Of a stretch of DNA of 64,000 nucleotides, positions 1-11,492 are shown one piece after another (the first letter of the stretch is position 1; each line of letters starts with the position of its first letter). This DNA is from Mesostigma viride. Taxonomy: Eukaryota; Streptophyta; Mesostigmatophyceae; Mesostigmatales; Mesostigmataceae. Location: the NCBI GenBank assembly GCA_009746045.1, contig RPFO01000648.1, positions 751,279 to 815,278 on the forward strand, given 5' to 3'. The notes beneath the pieces were generated by a model, which worked only from the letters and a program-made list of their open reading frames with translations, did no database searches and was not told the origin of the DNA. The position numbers were made by a program, and so were the translations under genes.

Positions 1-3000
1 GTGTCCTCACCGCCTTCTCCCGTAAAGCACTTAGCGTTGGGGCTGCCCCTGCGACCAAAAGCCAGGGGGGTACAGCTGGCACCCGTGGCAAGGCCCCCCT
101 GCCGCCATCGCGTGCGCACCCGGGCGGTCGTCGCCCCCTATTCTACACCTCCTTCTCCACCGACGCTTCCAATCGGTGGGCGGCATGCGTGACGGCGGAT
201 GGCACCCTGGCGCTGCATGACCTGTGGGAGGCTCGCAAGAGGCGTCCGCGGCTGGTGGCGCCACACGCGCGTCCCGTGGTAGCCACCCAGGCGATGCCAG
301 CTAGCGGGACGCCGGCGGCGCCGGGTTATGATGCAGGGGATGATGCCTGGGAGAGGGCTCCCCTCGCTGCTGGGTTGGGGACAGGGCAGCCGTGGCCGCA
401 ACAAAAGGGTTTTCGCCGAGGGGAGCATGGGAAGGATGCGAGCGGGCAGCAGGGTTGGATTGGGGATGAGGAGGCGGGGGAGGATGAGGGTCCCGCGGCG
501 GATGTTGAGAATGATGCGGTTGCAGGGGTGGGGCACGGCGCAGGGTCCCACCCCCTGATGGTAGGCAAGGACAACGGCGAGGGTACGGGCGCGCCGCGTC
601 GCGCTGTGTTGGCTGAGCTGCCCGTGGGGAACTACACGGTGGCGGATGGTGGCAGCGCTGGCAGCAGCGGCGAACCTGGCAGGGGCGGGACCTTCCCCCT
701 GGGTGTCTCGGCTGTCTCCAGGAGCAGCACCGCCAGCTCACCGCATCACACCGGGAGCAGCACACCGGTGTACGACGAGGCAACCCCAGGGTGGCCTACC
801 TGGACGTCTTCGGCTGCCAGCAGCGATGCGGGCAAGGGGGGGACGGACGGCAGTGGCCGCAAGGATGGTGGTGCCAGCAAGAGTGCTGGTGGTGGCCATG
901 CCCTTATGGACATGGTGGCGGATACTAGTGGTCATGGTCCGCTCGGTGTGGCCATCCGGCCGGGTGCCACGCTGGCGGGGCGCGGCAGGCAGCCGCGCGG
1001 CCAACGGCCCACGAGGAGCACGCAGCCGCAGGACCCCCGGCCGCGCCTGACCCGCCTGCTAGAGACGCACGGCGAGTACCCTGGGCGCTACCGGGGCACC
1101 ATCTGGCGCATGCTGCTAGCGCTGCCTGGCAACGCCGACGTGTTTGCCCGCCTTGCCGACAAGGGCGCCCACCCGGCGCTCGCTGACCTGGCGACGCGCT
1201 GCCCCATCCCTGACACTCGGCTGTTCCAGCGTTTCGCCGCCGTCATGCACGCGCTGGTGCACTGGTCGCCCGTGTTGGGGGAGGCCCCCTGGGTGCCCTC
1301 CCTGGCCTTCCCCTTTGTCAAGGCGTGCAGCGCGCAGGGTGGCGCCAGTGGGTGCAAGGGCCCCGCCAGTGAGGCCGTGCTGGTGTCGTTCGAGGTGGTG
1401 GCGACACTTGTCACCAACTGGTGCCGCGCCTGGTTCGAGCACTTCCCCCGGCCCCCCACCCACGTGCTGGCGGCGGTGGAGGTTCTTCTGGCACATGCCG
1501 ACCCCCCCTTGCTGGCGCACCTGCACGCGCATGAAGTGTGCGTGCAAGGCCTGGCCTGGGACGTTCTGCGCCCCTTCCTCTCCGAGTGCCTGTCCCACAT
1601 CGACTGGCTGGTCGCGATGGACCACGTGCTGAGCAACGACCCCGAGTTCCTCCTGTTCCTTGTCACCGCCTTCTTCGTCCACATGCGCGCTGCCATCCTG
1701 GCCGCGCCGGCGCCCTCGTTGGCCACCTTTGGCCAGCGCAGCCACAAAACCCTGGACGTGCGCGCCCTGCTCCGCCTGGCGTACACCCTGCGATCCACCG
1801 TGCCGGATGCGCTGCAGCCGGAGATGCCCTCCTTTGCCCCCCTGCCAATGGGCGGCCACTACCCCCTGTTCGACCGCTTCCCCGTCGAGCGCGTCGTCTC
1901 GGCGGTGCAGCAGCGCGAGTGGTTGCAGCTGCAAGAAGAACAAGTCCTGCGCAAGCGGCGGCTGCTGGCGCAGATGGGGCAGGCCACCGAGGCGACGGCG
2001 GCGGCGATCGATGCGGCGGTGCGGGAAGTGGCGGGGCGGCGCGGAATGGTGGGGGCCCTGCACGCCGGGGGACCTGCTGGTGAGTTGTTTCTAGCAGACG
2101 GGGCCCTGCTCGGTGGCCAGGCACCCAGCGTGGCCACAACAACAAGGCTGATGGATGGAACATCAGCAGTGATGACGATAGACAGTGGCATCCCAATGGG
2201 CAGGTACGCGCGCGGCGACGTGCTGGGTGCATATGCGGGCATTGGCCAAGGACCGCTGGGCGTGCAAATCCTGTCAGATGCCCCGTTGCAGTTGGTGGAA
2301 GAAGAGCTGGCCCTGGAGCAGGCTGCGAGGGAGGCCCGCCTGCGGCAGCTGGAATTAGAGAAGCAGCTGCGGGAGATGCAAGAGCAGGCACGCGTGGCGT
2401 CCGAGGCGGCGGCGGCGGCGATGACAAGGGAGCTGGCCGAGAGGAACGCGCGCCTGGCGATGGCGAGGGCGGAGGGTCGGGTGGCGGACGCGAGCATCAG
2501 CAGGATGGAGCACGAGGCCAGGTGCCGCGCGGCAGAAGAAGAGGCGGCGCGGCTGCACACGGCGCGGCTGGCCCGCGTGGAGGCCCAGGCCACGCTCGCG
2601 CGGCAAGCGCTGGAGCTGGAGCAGCGGCGCGCCGAGGTGGCGTGCGCGGCCGCGGAGGAGGAGGCGGCGGCCAAACGGGCGGCGGTGGAGGCGGACCGGC
2701 GCGCGCGTCTGCAAGCCGAAGAGGAGATGCTGGGGAGGGAGCGAGCGCAGGCCGAGGTGCAGGAACAGCTGAGGGCCGCGCGGCTGGCGTCGCTGGAGGC
2801 AGACAAGGAGCGGCAGGTCAGGGCGGTGGCGGAGGCCGTGGCGGCGAGGGGGCAGGTGGCAGCAGAGGCGTCGCGGGCGCTGCTGGCAGCCGCGGAGGAG
2901 GATCGGCGGCTGGCGCTGGCGGCAGCGTGCGAGCGACAGGAGCAGCGCCTGCAGGCGCGCATCCACGAGCGGGGGCGGCTGCAAGTAGAACAAGAGAGGC

Positions 3001-6000
3001 TGGCCCAAGAAGAGGCGGCGGCGGCCACGCAGGCCGTGGCGGAGATAAAGCGGCAGCAGGCCGGCAAGGCGCTGGCCGTGCGCATGCAGGAGGAGCGGCG
3101 CCAGGTGGAGGCGCGCGATTGGGCAGAGGAGCTGCGCATGCAGGAGGCGCTGCTGGCGGCCGAGCGGGCGCGACGGGAGGCGCAGGCAGAGGAGATGAAT
3201 GTATTATTATCTGAGGCAGACGCGGCAGACGCGGCAGAGGCGGCGGTGGCGGCGGGCAGCAAGCACGAGGCGGCCGTGAGGGAGGAGCGGGGCCGCTTCC
3301 TGCGGCTGCGCGAGGCCATGCGGCGCCAGATGGCGGCGGTGGAGGCGGAGATACTCGGCCGCCACCAGCAGATGGTGCGGTTGCTGGCGGCGGCGCGGCA
3401 GCGTCAGCAAATGGACGAGGAGGCGCGGGCCCGGCGGCGCGCGCAGGCGGAGGAGCTGGCGAGGCTCAAGGTGGAGGCGGGCGCGTGGGCGGCGCGACGG
3501 GAGGCCTTGGAGCGCGCGTGTGTGGAGAAGGAGAAGGAGATGCTGGGGATGGGGACGAGGGAGGTGGCCGGGGTGGGGGCGTCCGGGTCCACGGGGAGAG
3601 GTGGGGTGAGTGGGTCCGCGGGGGGCGGAAGCGGGCGCATGGACGGGACAGCCTCGCCAGCAGGCCCAGTCTCCGCGCCGTCCGCATCACCCCACTGGCG
3701 TGAGGGGGGCCGCGAAGGGTCGGGACGCGTGTCAGCAGAAGCGGAGACACAGCCAGGGACATGGAACAAGGGGGGTGTCACCCAGGGTTCTGTGGGTGTG
3801 CCAGCTGGCAGCGTGGCACCAGGACCCCCAGCCGCACCCGTGGCAGGTCTGGGCGCACCCATGACGGCGGCGGGCGGCCCGTTCCCCCTGGCGGCATCCA
3901 CGGCCATGGACCGCGAGCGGCGTCTGCGTGCGCTGCGGGTGGACCTGCGCGAGGCAATGGCCCAGCTGTACCCGGACCTGGATCTGTCGTCCGCCACTGA
4001 GGGGGAGGGGTCAGCCGCGCTGGACGCGCTCCTGATGACATCGTCGTCCGAGGAGGGGGAGCCGCAGGACCTGGGCAAGGTACTTGTTTATATAGAATAT
4101 AAATGTAGAATATAAATATAGAATATAAATATACAAAATAAATATAGAATATACATGTAGAACATAAATGTAGAGTATAAATATAGAATATAAATATAGA
4201 AAATAAATATAGAATATAAATGTAGAATATAAATATAGAGTTTTTATAGAATAGTACGCGGTAGTGTTGGGGGGGCAACTTGCGTAGCTGTTGGGGCAAG
4301 GTATATAGCCACTTAAAACAAAATGTGGCAATGGGGGGGGAGGTACCTACATGAAAGTCTGTGGTGGTATGAATCTATATGAATCTATATGAATCTATAT
4401 GAATCTATATGAATCTATATGAATCTATATGAATCTATATGAATCTATATGAATCTATATGAATCTATATGAAAGTCTGTGGTGGTATGAGCTGGCGTGA
4501 AGAGTCGCAAACGCATGGACCATGTTTGACTGTTTTTACCTTGGCACTACTTTTACTTTGGTAGTATCAAATCGCAGCTGGCGCCGAGCGTGGTCTTTGC
4601 TGACTGCCTTTTCAAACTACTCCCTACTACTCCGTGCTCTACAACTCCCCCCCCTTAATGCCCCGCGGCAGGACGGTGCGTGGCGGGCGCTGTGGCGGCG
4701 CATGGCCTCCCCCACCTCTCATCCACCAGCCGATGGTGAGGAGCCAGCCACGGGTCGCTTGGGACCTGGCGGTGGTGGTGATGGCCGCAAGGCGTGGCAG
4801 TCCCAGGGTGCCGCAGGTGCCCGCGGTGGCATCGACGGCAGCAGCGCTAACGAGGTCGACATGTCCCTGTCCCTCACACCCTCGGCGTCCAGCGACAGCA
4901 GCGGCCGGCGGCCCACCGCCGACAGCACCGGGCAAGGAACCGGAGGGGGCGTGCGGGGGCGCGGCGGCGGTGCCTACTACTACTGGCGCGACGGTGACAC
5001 GGGCGCGAGCGGGCTGGTGGAGTCGCAGGTAGGATCGATGGCCGGATGGGATCAAGGGTCTAGGGTGGGAAGAGGTAAGGGGAAGGGGTTTGCGCGACTG
5101 CATGCATGCACGCTCGCAGCCACCCACAAACACGCACTCACACACACGCTCGCTCCCCATCGCGCGTGTCCACCCACAGGCCGCCCCCCGCCGCACGCGA
5201 GCTTTTGACATCACCGCTGGTGCCCGCCACGACACCACCACGACCAGCGACAGCGCTGTCCTCAACGCTGACAGCAGCTCCCCCCCCCAGGGGTTGAGGA
5301 CAAGCGACTCCAGCGTGAGCTTTCCTTCGTCACCGTCTAAACGGGGGGAGGACCCGCCTGGTGGCCCCCGCTCCGCATGGTTGCCCTCACAGCCCGCGGA
5401 TGGTACGACCAGGGCACGCGGCGCTGACCGTGCCAACGCGGGGGCATCGTCGGGGGGCGCGCCGCTCGCAGGGACCCAGCAGGGGGCGGGCGGCGCGTCC
5501 CAGGCCGTGGCCGCCACGGCCCCCCTGTGGGCGGTCTCCCAGGCTCTGTCGCGCCTGGCGGTGCAGCGGGAGGCTGCCGCGGCTGCTGCTGCGGCGGTCA
5601 CTGAGGAGGGCGACCCCCCTTTGGACACGAGTGGCCTGCTGCCATACAACCTGGGCCGAGCTGACGACAGCGTGCTGGAGCGGGACGAAGGGTTTGACAG
5701 CGACGGCGCGCGGTTCATCGCGCGGCGCCCGGCGCCGTCCACCACGTAAGTGCTGTGATCTATTATTAGCATGCGTGCCTTCGATTTGTTGTTAGCTTGT
5801 GTGCTTTCATCCATCAGCAGAAATGCATTCTTTGACATATAAGCGTGTGTGCTGTGTTTAGTGTGCGTGCCTTCCTTTTCTATCAGCGTGCGGGCGCGCT
5901 GGCCATGAGAGATAGCGAGCTGGCCAGGCGTTTTAGTTCTTGTGTACCGCATCCCTGTTGTGCGTGTGCTTGCCCCTTGGGCGTGTGTCCGCTCCTGCGT

Positions 6001-7323
6001 GTACTCTTGCTTGGTCACGTAGCCACAGGATTGAAACCAACCCCTTGAGACTTGCTGGCATCCCCAGATTTTGGGCACGGATGCATAAGCTGCTCAAAAA
6101 ACTTCTCACGCGCTAGATTGCTGACAAACGGTTCTGCTGACCAACCACTCCCGCACTTGTGTACGCACTCCCCCCTGCAGCTCGTACGCGGACACCAGCG
6201 GCCCCCCCACGCCCTCCACCGTGCCAGCGATGCACTCCCCCGGCGCGTCTTCTACTGACACCGCCACCTCGTCGCCCTCCCCCTCCGAGAGCAGCGACGC
6301 ACGGCCGCCCGCCGTCGCCGCAGGTAAGCAACCCATCGGATGAGCAGGGCCGGCGGGTGTTTTTATTGTCTTGCATCCGCTGTTCTGCGTCCATACTACT
6401 GCAATCTCCTCCCAGATCACTGTGTGAAGCTGCTTTGGAAGACCCCCCTGTTTGGGAGATTTGCTCTTCTCACCTACCTTGCTTGTGTCATCAATGGTTG
6501 ATGAATCGTTGGCCGTCCCTACCCTTGCTACGACTGCCATGCCTGTCGTCACATCCGCCCCCGCTGGCTCACCGTGGCGGCAGGTGCCCGTCGCAAGGGG
6601 CCTTCCCAAGGGGGCAGCCCCCGCGGTGTGACGACAGCAGCCACGCGGGTGGCAGTCGCGAGCGTAGCGCCCTCGGAACCACCCACGCGATGGGGGAGCA
6701 CCTCCCTGCAGGGTGCTGGTGCTCGCATGCGCGCGACCCACAGCAGCAGCGCCAGCGAGGGAGATGGGAACGCAGCCGGTAGGCCCATGGCGGCCGATGG
6801 AGCCCGCCGGGTCGGGCGGCTGCTGCCGCGACACCGGCAGCTGCTGCAGAGCATGATGGGGGGCCAACCGTTCGGCGACGGTGATGCGGGCGGCCAGTAT
6901 GTGGATGGGGACTTGGTGCGCGGCCGCGACGGACTAGAAGAGTTGCTGTCCGACACCGACACGCTGCAGCTGCTGGCGGAGCACGACTCGGGTTCGGCCA
7001 GTGGCGCCGGCAGCTCCCTCCTGTACCCCTCCACGGATGCCGATGAGTGGCTGGCTCACGGTGCAGGTGGTGGCATGATTTCCAGCGCCCTGGCCGCGGC
7101 AGGCAACAGCGGGCAGAGCAGCGGCGACACTACCAGCAGCACATTCGCCGTGTCCCCCGATGACGTGGGGCGGAGGACGATGCGAGGGGCGGGCGGCGGG
7201 TACCGCGACCACTCGTCGTCGATGGAGAGCGTGTCCCTATCGGGAACCATCAGCATGAGTCACACCTTGTCGGCATCGGGGTCAGATGGGCTGGAGCCTG
7301 ATAGCCAGCGCTGGATGGAATGA
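1..7323 (+). CDS. TBC1D31: TBC1D31/WDR67-like protein, 3' part of gene (5' end outside window)
   Basis: Five exons fit with consistent phases: <3-4079, 4672-5028, 5180-5745, 6181-6323 and 6584-7323 (stop TGA), 1960 codons in the window. The frame is open from base 3, so the GTG at 189 is not the start. Order of domains: a WD40-like end (ADGTLALHDLW, about 198-230), a Gly/Ser-rich linker, a TBC domain at about 1045-1880 (GEYPGRYRGTIWRMLL, LAFPFVK, SFEVVATLVTNWC, HYPLFDRFP), an Ala/Glu/Arg-rich coiled coil at about 1910-3540, and a disordered tail. This order and the TBC motifs match TBC1D31, a centriolar-satellite/ciliogenesis protein of animals and flagellates. I do not see the IxxDxxR and YxQ fingers of active Rab-GAPs, so GAP activity is doubtful. 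The family is seen in the sequence; the centriolar role is carried over from the family. Confidence 0.88.
4084..4246. repeat. AT-rich tandem repeat in first visible TBC1D31 intron
   Basis: Variants of a roughly 13-16 bp unit (tagaatataaata) run from just after the donor at 4080. The block is far more AT-rich than the flanking exons. Confidence 0.8.
4370..4471. repeat. 10-bp tandem repeat (atatgaatct), about 10 copies
   Basis: Near-perfect decamer array, bracketed by two copies of gaaagtctgtggtggtatga (the left one at about 4351, the right one directly after the array). It lies in the intron between exons 3-4079 and 4672-5028. Confidence 0.9.
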
Positions 7324-7328
7324 GGAGC

Positions 7329-7336
7329 AATAAATG
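7329..7336 (+). promoter_or_regulatory. AATAAA-like motif after TBC1D31 stop
   Basis: AATAAA lies about 6 bases after the stop codon at 7321-7323. It is unusually close for a functional poly(A) signal and green algae generally use TGTAA, so its role is uncertain. Confidence 0.25.
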
Positions 7337-7714
7337 CTTGGCATGGGCAGAGGTAGCACTTGGAGCGCAGGGGGGCGGGCACGTGGCAATCGTATGAGCC
7401 CCCCTGCCTCCGAGCCGATTATAGATGTAGCCGTTCTTACGTTGTCATTTGATTAATGGGCACGTGCGGGGTACTACCCTAAGCATTATTCAAGGCATTT
7501 TCTATTTATTTGCATGAAGAACATGCCGTGTTGTACACTGAGAAAACCACGAAGGGTATCGTTGTCTCATGCATGCATGAACATGGGTTGTCTCATGGTG
7601 ATAGTAGCTCGACTTCATACTGGTACTGTAGATCTGTTACATCGCGCCCACGGGCATGAGCTAGTATGGAGCAGTTAGTTAGGTAATTAATAGCACATGA
7701 CCATGCATTACGTG

Positions 7715-8073
7715 GTAGACCAGCAATCAACTACACAGATCAGTTGCTGGCCGACCTTATGGTACCAGCTCAGTTCGAACACCGTATTTCCTCCATCTCT
7801 CTGGCTTGGACTGCCATGCAGGAAAAGAAGAGACGGCAGATCATTGTCCATGCAGGCCCATGCACCAGCCCCTGTGGGCAAGCCCCCCCCCCCCAGGAGG
7901 AAGGAGCGCTTTACTGAGTAGAGTAGTAAGGATTTTGTAGCTTAGTTAGATTAGAGTTAGCTTAGCTAGTTTTTCGCGGCTCAGTACCCACCCACACCAA
8001 TCAGCCATGGAATACGTGCTACATGATCTCCCCACGGAGTCATGTAATAATATAATATAATTTTAATGCATTA
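7715..8073 (+). mobile_element. LINE-type retroelement, 3' terminal fragment
   Basis: A decayed reading frame (QLLADLMVPAQFEHRIS, then WTAMQ, then GKPPPP and a basic end) matches the better copy at 48365-48710 and the RT tail at 44345-44510. It is followed by a 3' UTR ending in a short stem (CTCC/GGAG) and an AT tail (taataatataatataatttta). Frameshifts are visible, so it is dead. Confidence 0.7.
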
Positions 8074-11000
8074 CGTGAGCACACCGATCCTCGAACAGTG
8101 AATTAATATTGGTGGCTTGGTTAACCTTGAGATGTAAGCGCGCTTGCATGGGCCGGTATTAGTCTTGGAGCAATTATACATATTCATTGAGAATTTGATA
8201 AATTACGGAGGTGAGATTGGCATGCAACATAAGGAAACCCCCAAAAATATATATTAAAAAAATTTAATTACTTACATCAGAGTAAAGGCACCCACGTAAA
8301 AATAAACAAAGCCAATGAAAATATATATGATGTCACATAGTGGGGAGCAACGTAACTGAGGAGGCTGCGGCATCTTCTGATTTTATTCGTATGAGTCATG
8401 GCAGCTGCAGCTTGCACTTGATAATATACATAGTACTGTACTGCACAGAGTACTTGTAGAATATTCTGGCCAAGGAAAGCTGGCCTCTTTTTCGGTAACA
8501 CCACACGATGCTGACATGCATGCTCATGTGCAATGTCATGATAAACTGTTGGTGTGCTCACTGACTTGAGGGTATAACCAGGTAGACATTTTTGTCGGGC
8601 TGTCCCTGCACAATACGTCTAGCTCTTGTATGAGCGGCCCATTCAACAGCGAGCCTAGCTCGAAGCAGCAAGTAATGCCAGAAACACTGTAACCCTTTCC
8701 ATAGCGCAGCTTCTTTCTACTCTCCAGTCTGCAAAGCTATTCTAGGTCATGCAATTGGTGGTGACCTTTGAAGCCTGCAAGGTCAGCTACTAAATTCCTG
8801 TAACCCTATTCATGCAACCACCCCCGAGAAGAGCAACTGCACCCACTAATGACATGGAAACAACTCCCAGCGAACCGCATGCCCTGCAGATTACCGCCGA
8901 GGACCCCGAAAACGCGTGGAGCATGCCACTTTCGTATGCCACATGGTGGCCATGTGTTGGCGTTATTGATGCAGCCCCATCCTTCCTGCACTGGCAGAGG
9001 GTATGCCAGTAGCGACAATTCTAATCCAGGCATACCCTGTCAGCAACCGAGGATGGCAAAGCTGGTCTTGGCACCGGGAACAAATGACCGACAACACCTG
9101 GAATGGACGGGTGACATCAACCCGCGAGCAGCCCCCCATCTGAAGTCAGCAGCTGCGAGTGCGCTGCCGTTGGACTTCCGCCAGTAGCTCACCGGGATGC
9201 CCATCGAGGGTCCCGCCAGCCCCACATCACCTTGCAATACTGTCCACCGTTGCACTATGGCGCAGCATCAACTTGCAACAACGCGAAGGCGCTTGGTCGC
9301 GGTGAGCAGGACCCAAGTTGGGCAAACGTAACACGACGGAGCGCGCTACGCTGCAGAGATACGCACAGGGGCACATTGGGAGGTCCTCCATGCTGCCCGC
9401 TGCAACCGCCGCATGACCCGCGCAACAGGAGACAGCCTACTGGCCCCACGCCTGTCGGCACTTCAGGGGCCTGTGCCCCAGCTGCCCTGCCTCACAAGCT
9501 TTGAGGTTGCCTGGCACCAAGTGCAGCGCGGGCTGCCATCTGGCCTGATGACCCCACGCCAGGCAGAGGCAAGGCCTCCTGGCCGCATGCGATGGGACCC
9601 TGAGGTGACCTGCGGTGCCCACGTGCCGCCCGCCCACCCGCCATGAGCCTCACCATGCCTTCGCCTCACGTCGCTGCCCCGCGGGCCGTCCCATCCTTTT
9701 ATTGTTTACCACATGGAGTCTGTCGCATCACACACACTAGGCATCCATGTGTGCTCTACCCGTGTGTGCACTATATAACCCACTTATGCACTACATACCC
9801 GTGTGGATGCCCCGTGTGGGCTGTACCCTCCTGTCGCCATGCCAACGAGCGTGCCGGTATGCAAGGAGCCGGCATTTTGACCACCAGCAGCTGGCACACG
9901 GCGGCCCAGCAGCGGCCGTGTGGCTACAGGCTCGATGATCGGCTGGCCGTGCGGCTACCCCCGCTGCTGGTGAACGCTGTATAACCCTTCCACAGTGCAC
10001 CGGGGGCCGATGCCAGGCACTCGGACAGGAACAAGCTGTAGAAAAGACACCACCCGCGCTCACCAGCACAAGCTCGGCTCCTTGGCATCCCCGCATGCGC
10101 GCGACTATTTCTGCGCACGTGCTGGTCACTGTGCCAGTGCGCGCAGTGTAAGCCTCTAACATGAATCGCTCTGGTGCCTTAATGTCACCGACGGCCACGC
10201 CCTCAAATGTTGCTGCCTGTAACCCCACAGGGACGTATCCGCGCGCAATATTAAGAACGTTGCACGTGCCACGGTACTGGCCGCACACATGAGGGAATGC
10301 TGGCAAGTGCCCCCCTTCCCATCCACATACGCGCGGCCCGTGTGCCTCACGATCTGGAGGCGCGGCGAGTGGAATGCATTGACCATGGCCCGCCACTGGG
10401 TGCAGGGGGCACTGGCTGCGCGGGCGAAAGCACAGCCCCCGGTCTCCCCACATGCGTGCTTTCACGGATGGGGGGAGGGGCGCCCCGGCGTGTGCTGGCA
10501 GACATCACGCGGCCACATCACGCGGTATAATCATAATGGCAACCCCATCGGCCATCATGGCAGCAAAGCTTCTGCAGCAAGCTGGTTGCCTACAAGCTGG
10601 GTGCCACCATCGCGCAAGCTGTTGCTGCTGTGACGCGACCACCAAAACCATTGCCATCACCACCAACAACATGGTGCCCACACAACCGAACACCCAGCCT
10701 CCCTAGAATGCTTCCCACGGGGACGGGCAGCCAGGGGCCCTGCCTGCCAGCAATGCCTTCCCTTTGCCTCTCTATGATGGCATATTGTGAACAGGTCATC
10801 CTCATCGGAAAAGTGCCGCGGTCGGCATCGGATGCCATCCCCATTGCGGGCCCACCGGAGGTGACGTCACCCCATCCCGCCATATGTTCCCATGCAAGGT
10901 CCCACCCACATACACCACACACACATGCACACAGGTCAAGCAGAGGTCAGCCTGCGTGCTTGCCACCTCTGAGCGAGCGCAGCCCGTTTGCCACCCCCCT

Positions 11001-11384
11001 TTGCCACCTCCCTTTGCTGCCCCCTTGGCTGTCCGCAAATGAGCGCGCCCTGTCTACCACCACGGGTGGCAGCTGTACGGCTGTTGGACGAGCGGCAGGC
11101 CCGTTGCCATCGGCCGGTTGTCCCCAACACAGACCTCCAGCGGCCGCGTGCTTCACCCAGCACTCGCACATGCACAAGGCACCACAAGGCCATGCCGACA
11201 AAGGGGGTTGGACCACAGGTGAGGAGGTTGGCCCACAACCCGTCGCCACGCTAACACCTGGCGTTGCAGGGATGTTCATGGGATGGCCCTACCAACCGGC
11301 AACCAGGGAATGGTCCTTCCAATCCACATCGTAGATGGCCCCAGCGGCAATCCCCCCCCCCCTCCCCACATCGTCCACACATCC
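8074..11384. other. Intergenic, no gene recognised
   Basis: About 3.3 kb between the TBC1D31 and ABC genes. It holds only short ORFs with no recognisable domain on either strand; 8.2-8.6 kb is AT-rich. I see no RNA gene, TIR pair or long repeat. Confidence 0.6.
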
Positions 11385-11492
11385 CCTCCGAATGCCAGCA
11401 GTCACATCCCCTCCGCGGATGCCAGTGGTCGCATCCCCTCAGCGGATGAAAGCAGTGATTACAACCTCTCCGCGGATGCCAGTGGTCACACG
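11385..11492. repeat. 27-31 bp degenerate repeat overlapping the ABC stop codon
   Basis: Four units of the type cctccgcggatgccagtggtc. The last unit contains the stop codon (TGA, minus strand, 11486-11488) of the ABC gene, so the other units are duplicated CDS-end/3' UTR sequence. A minus-strand TGTAA, the algal poly(A) motif, lies at about 11459-11463. Confidence 0.7.

Noticed and set aside
189-191. GTG start for the first gene
   Set aside because: The same frame is open to base 3 and encodes WD40-like sequence before 189.
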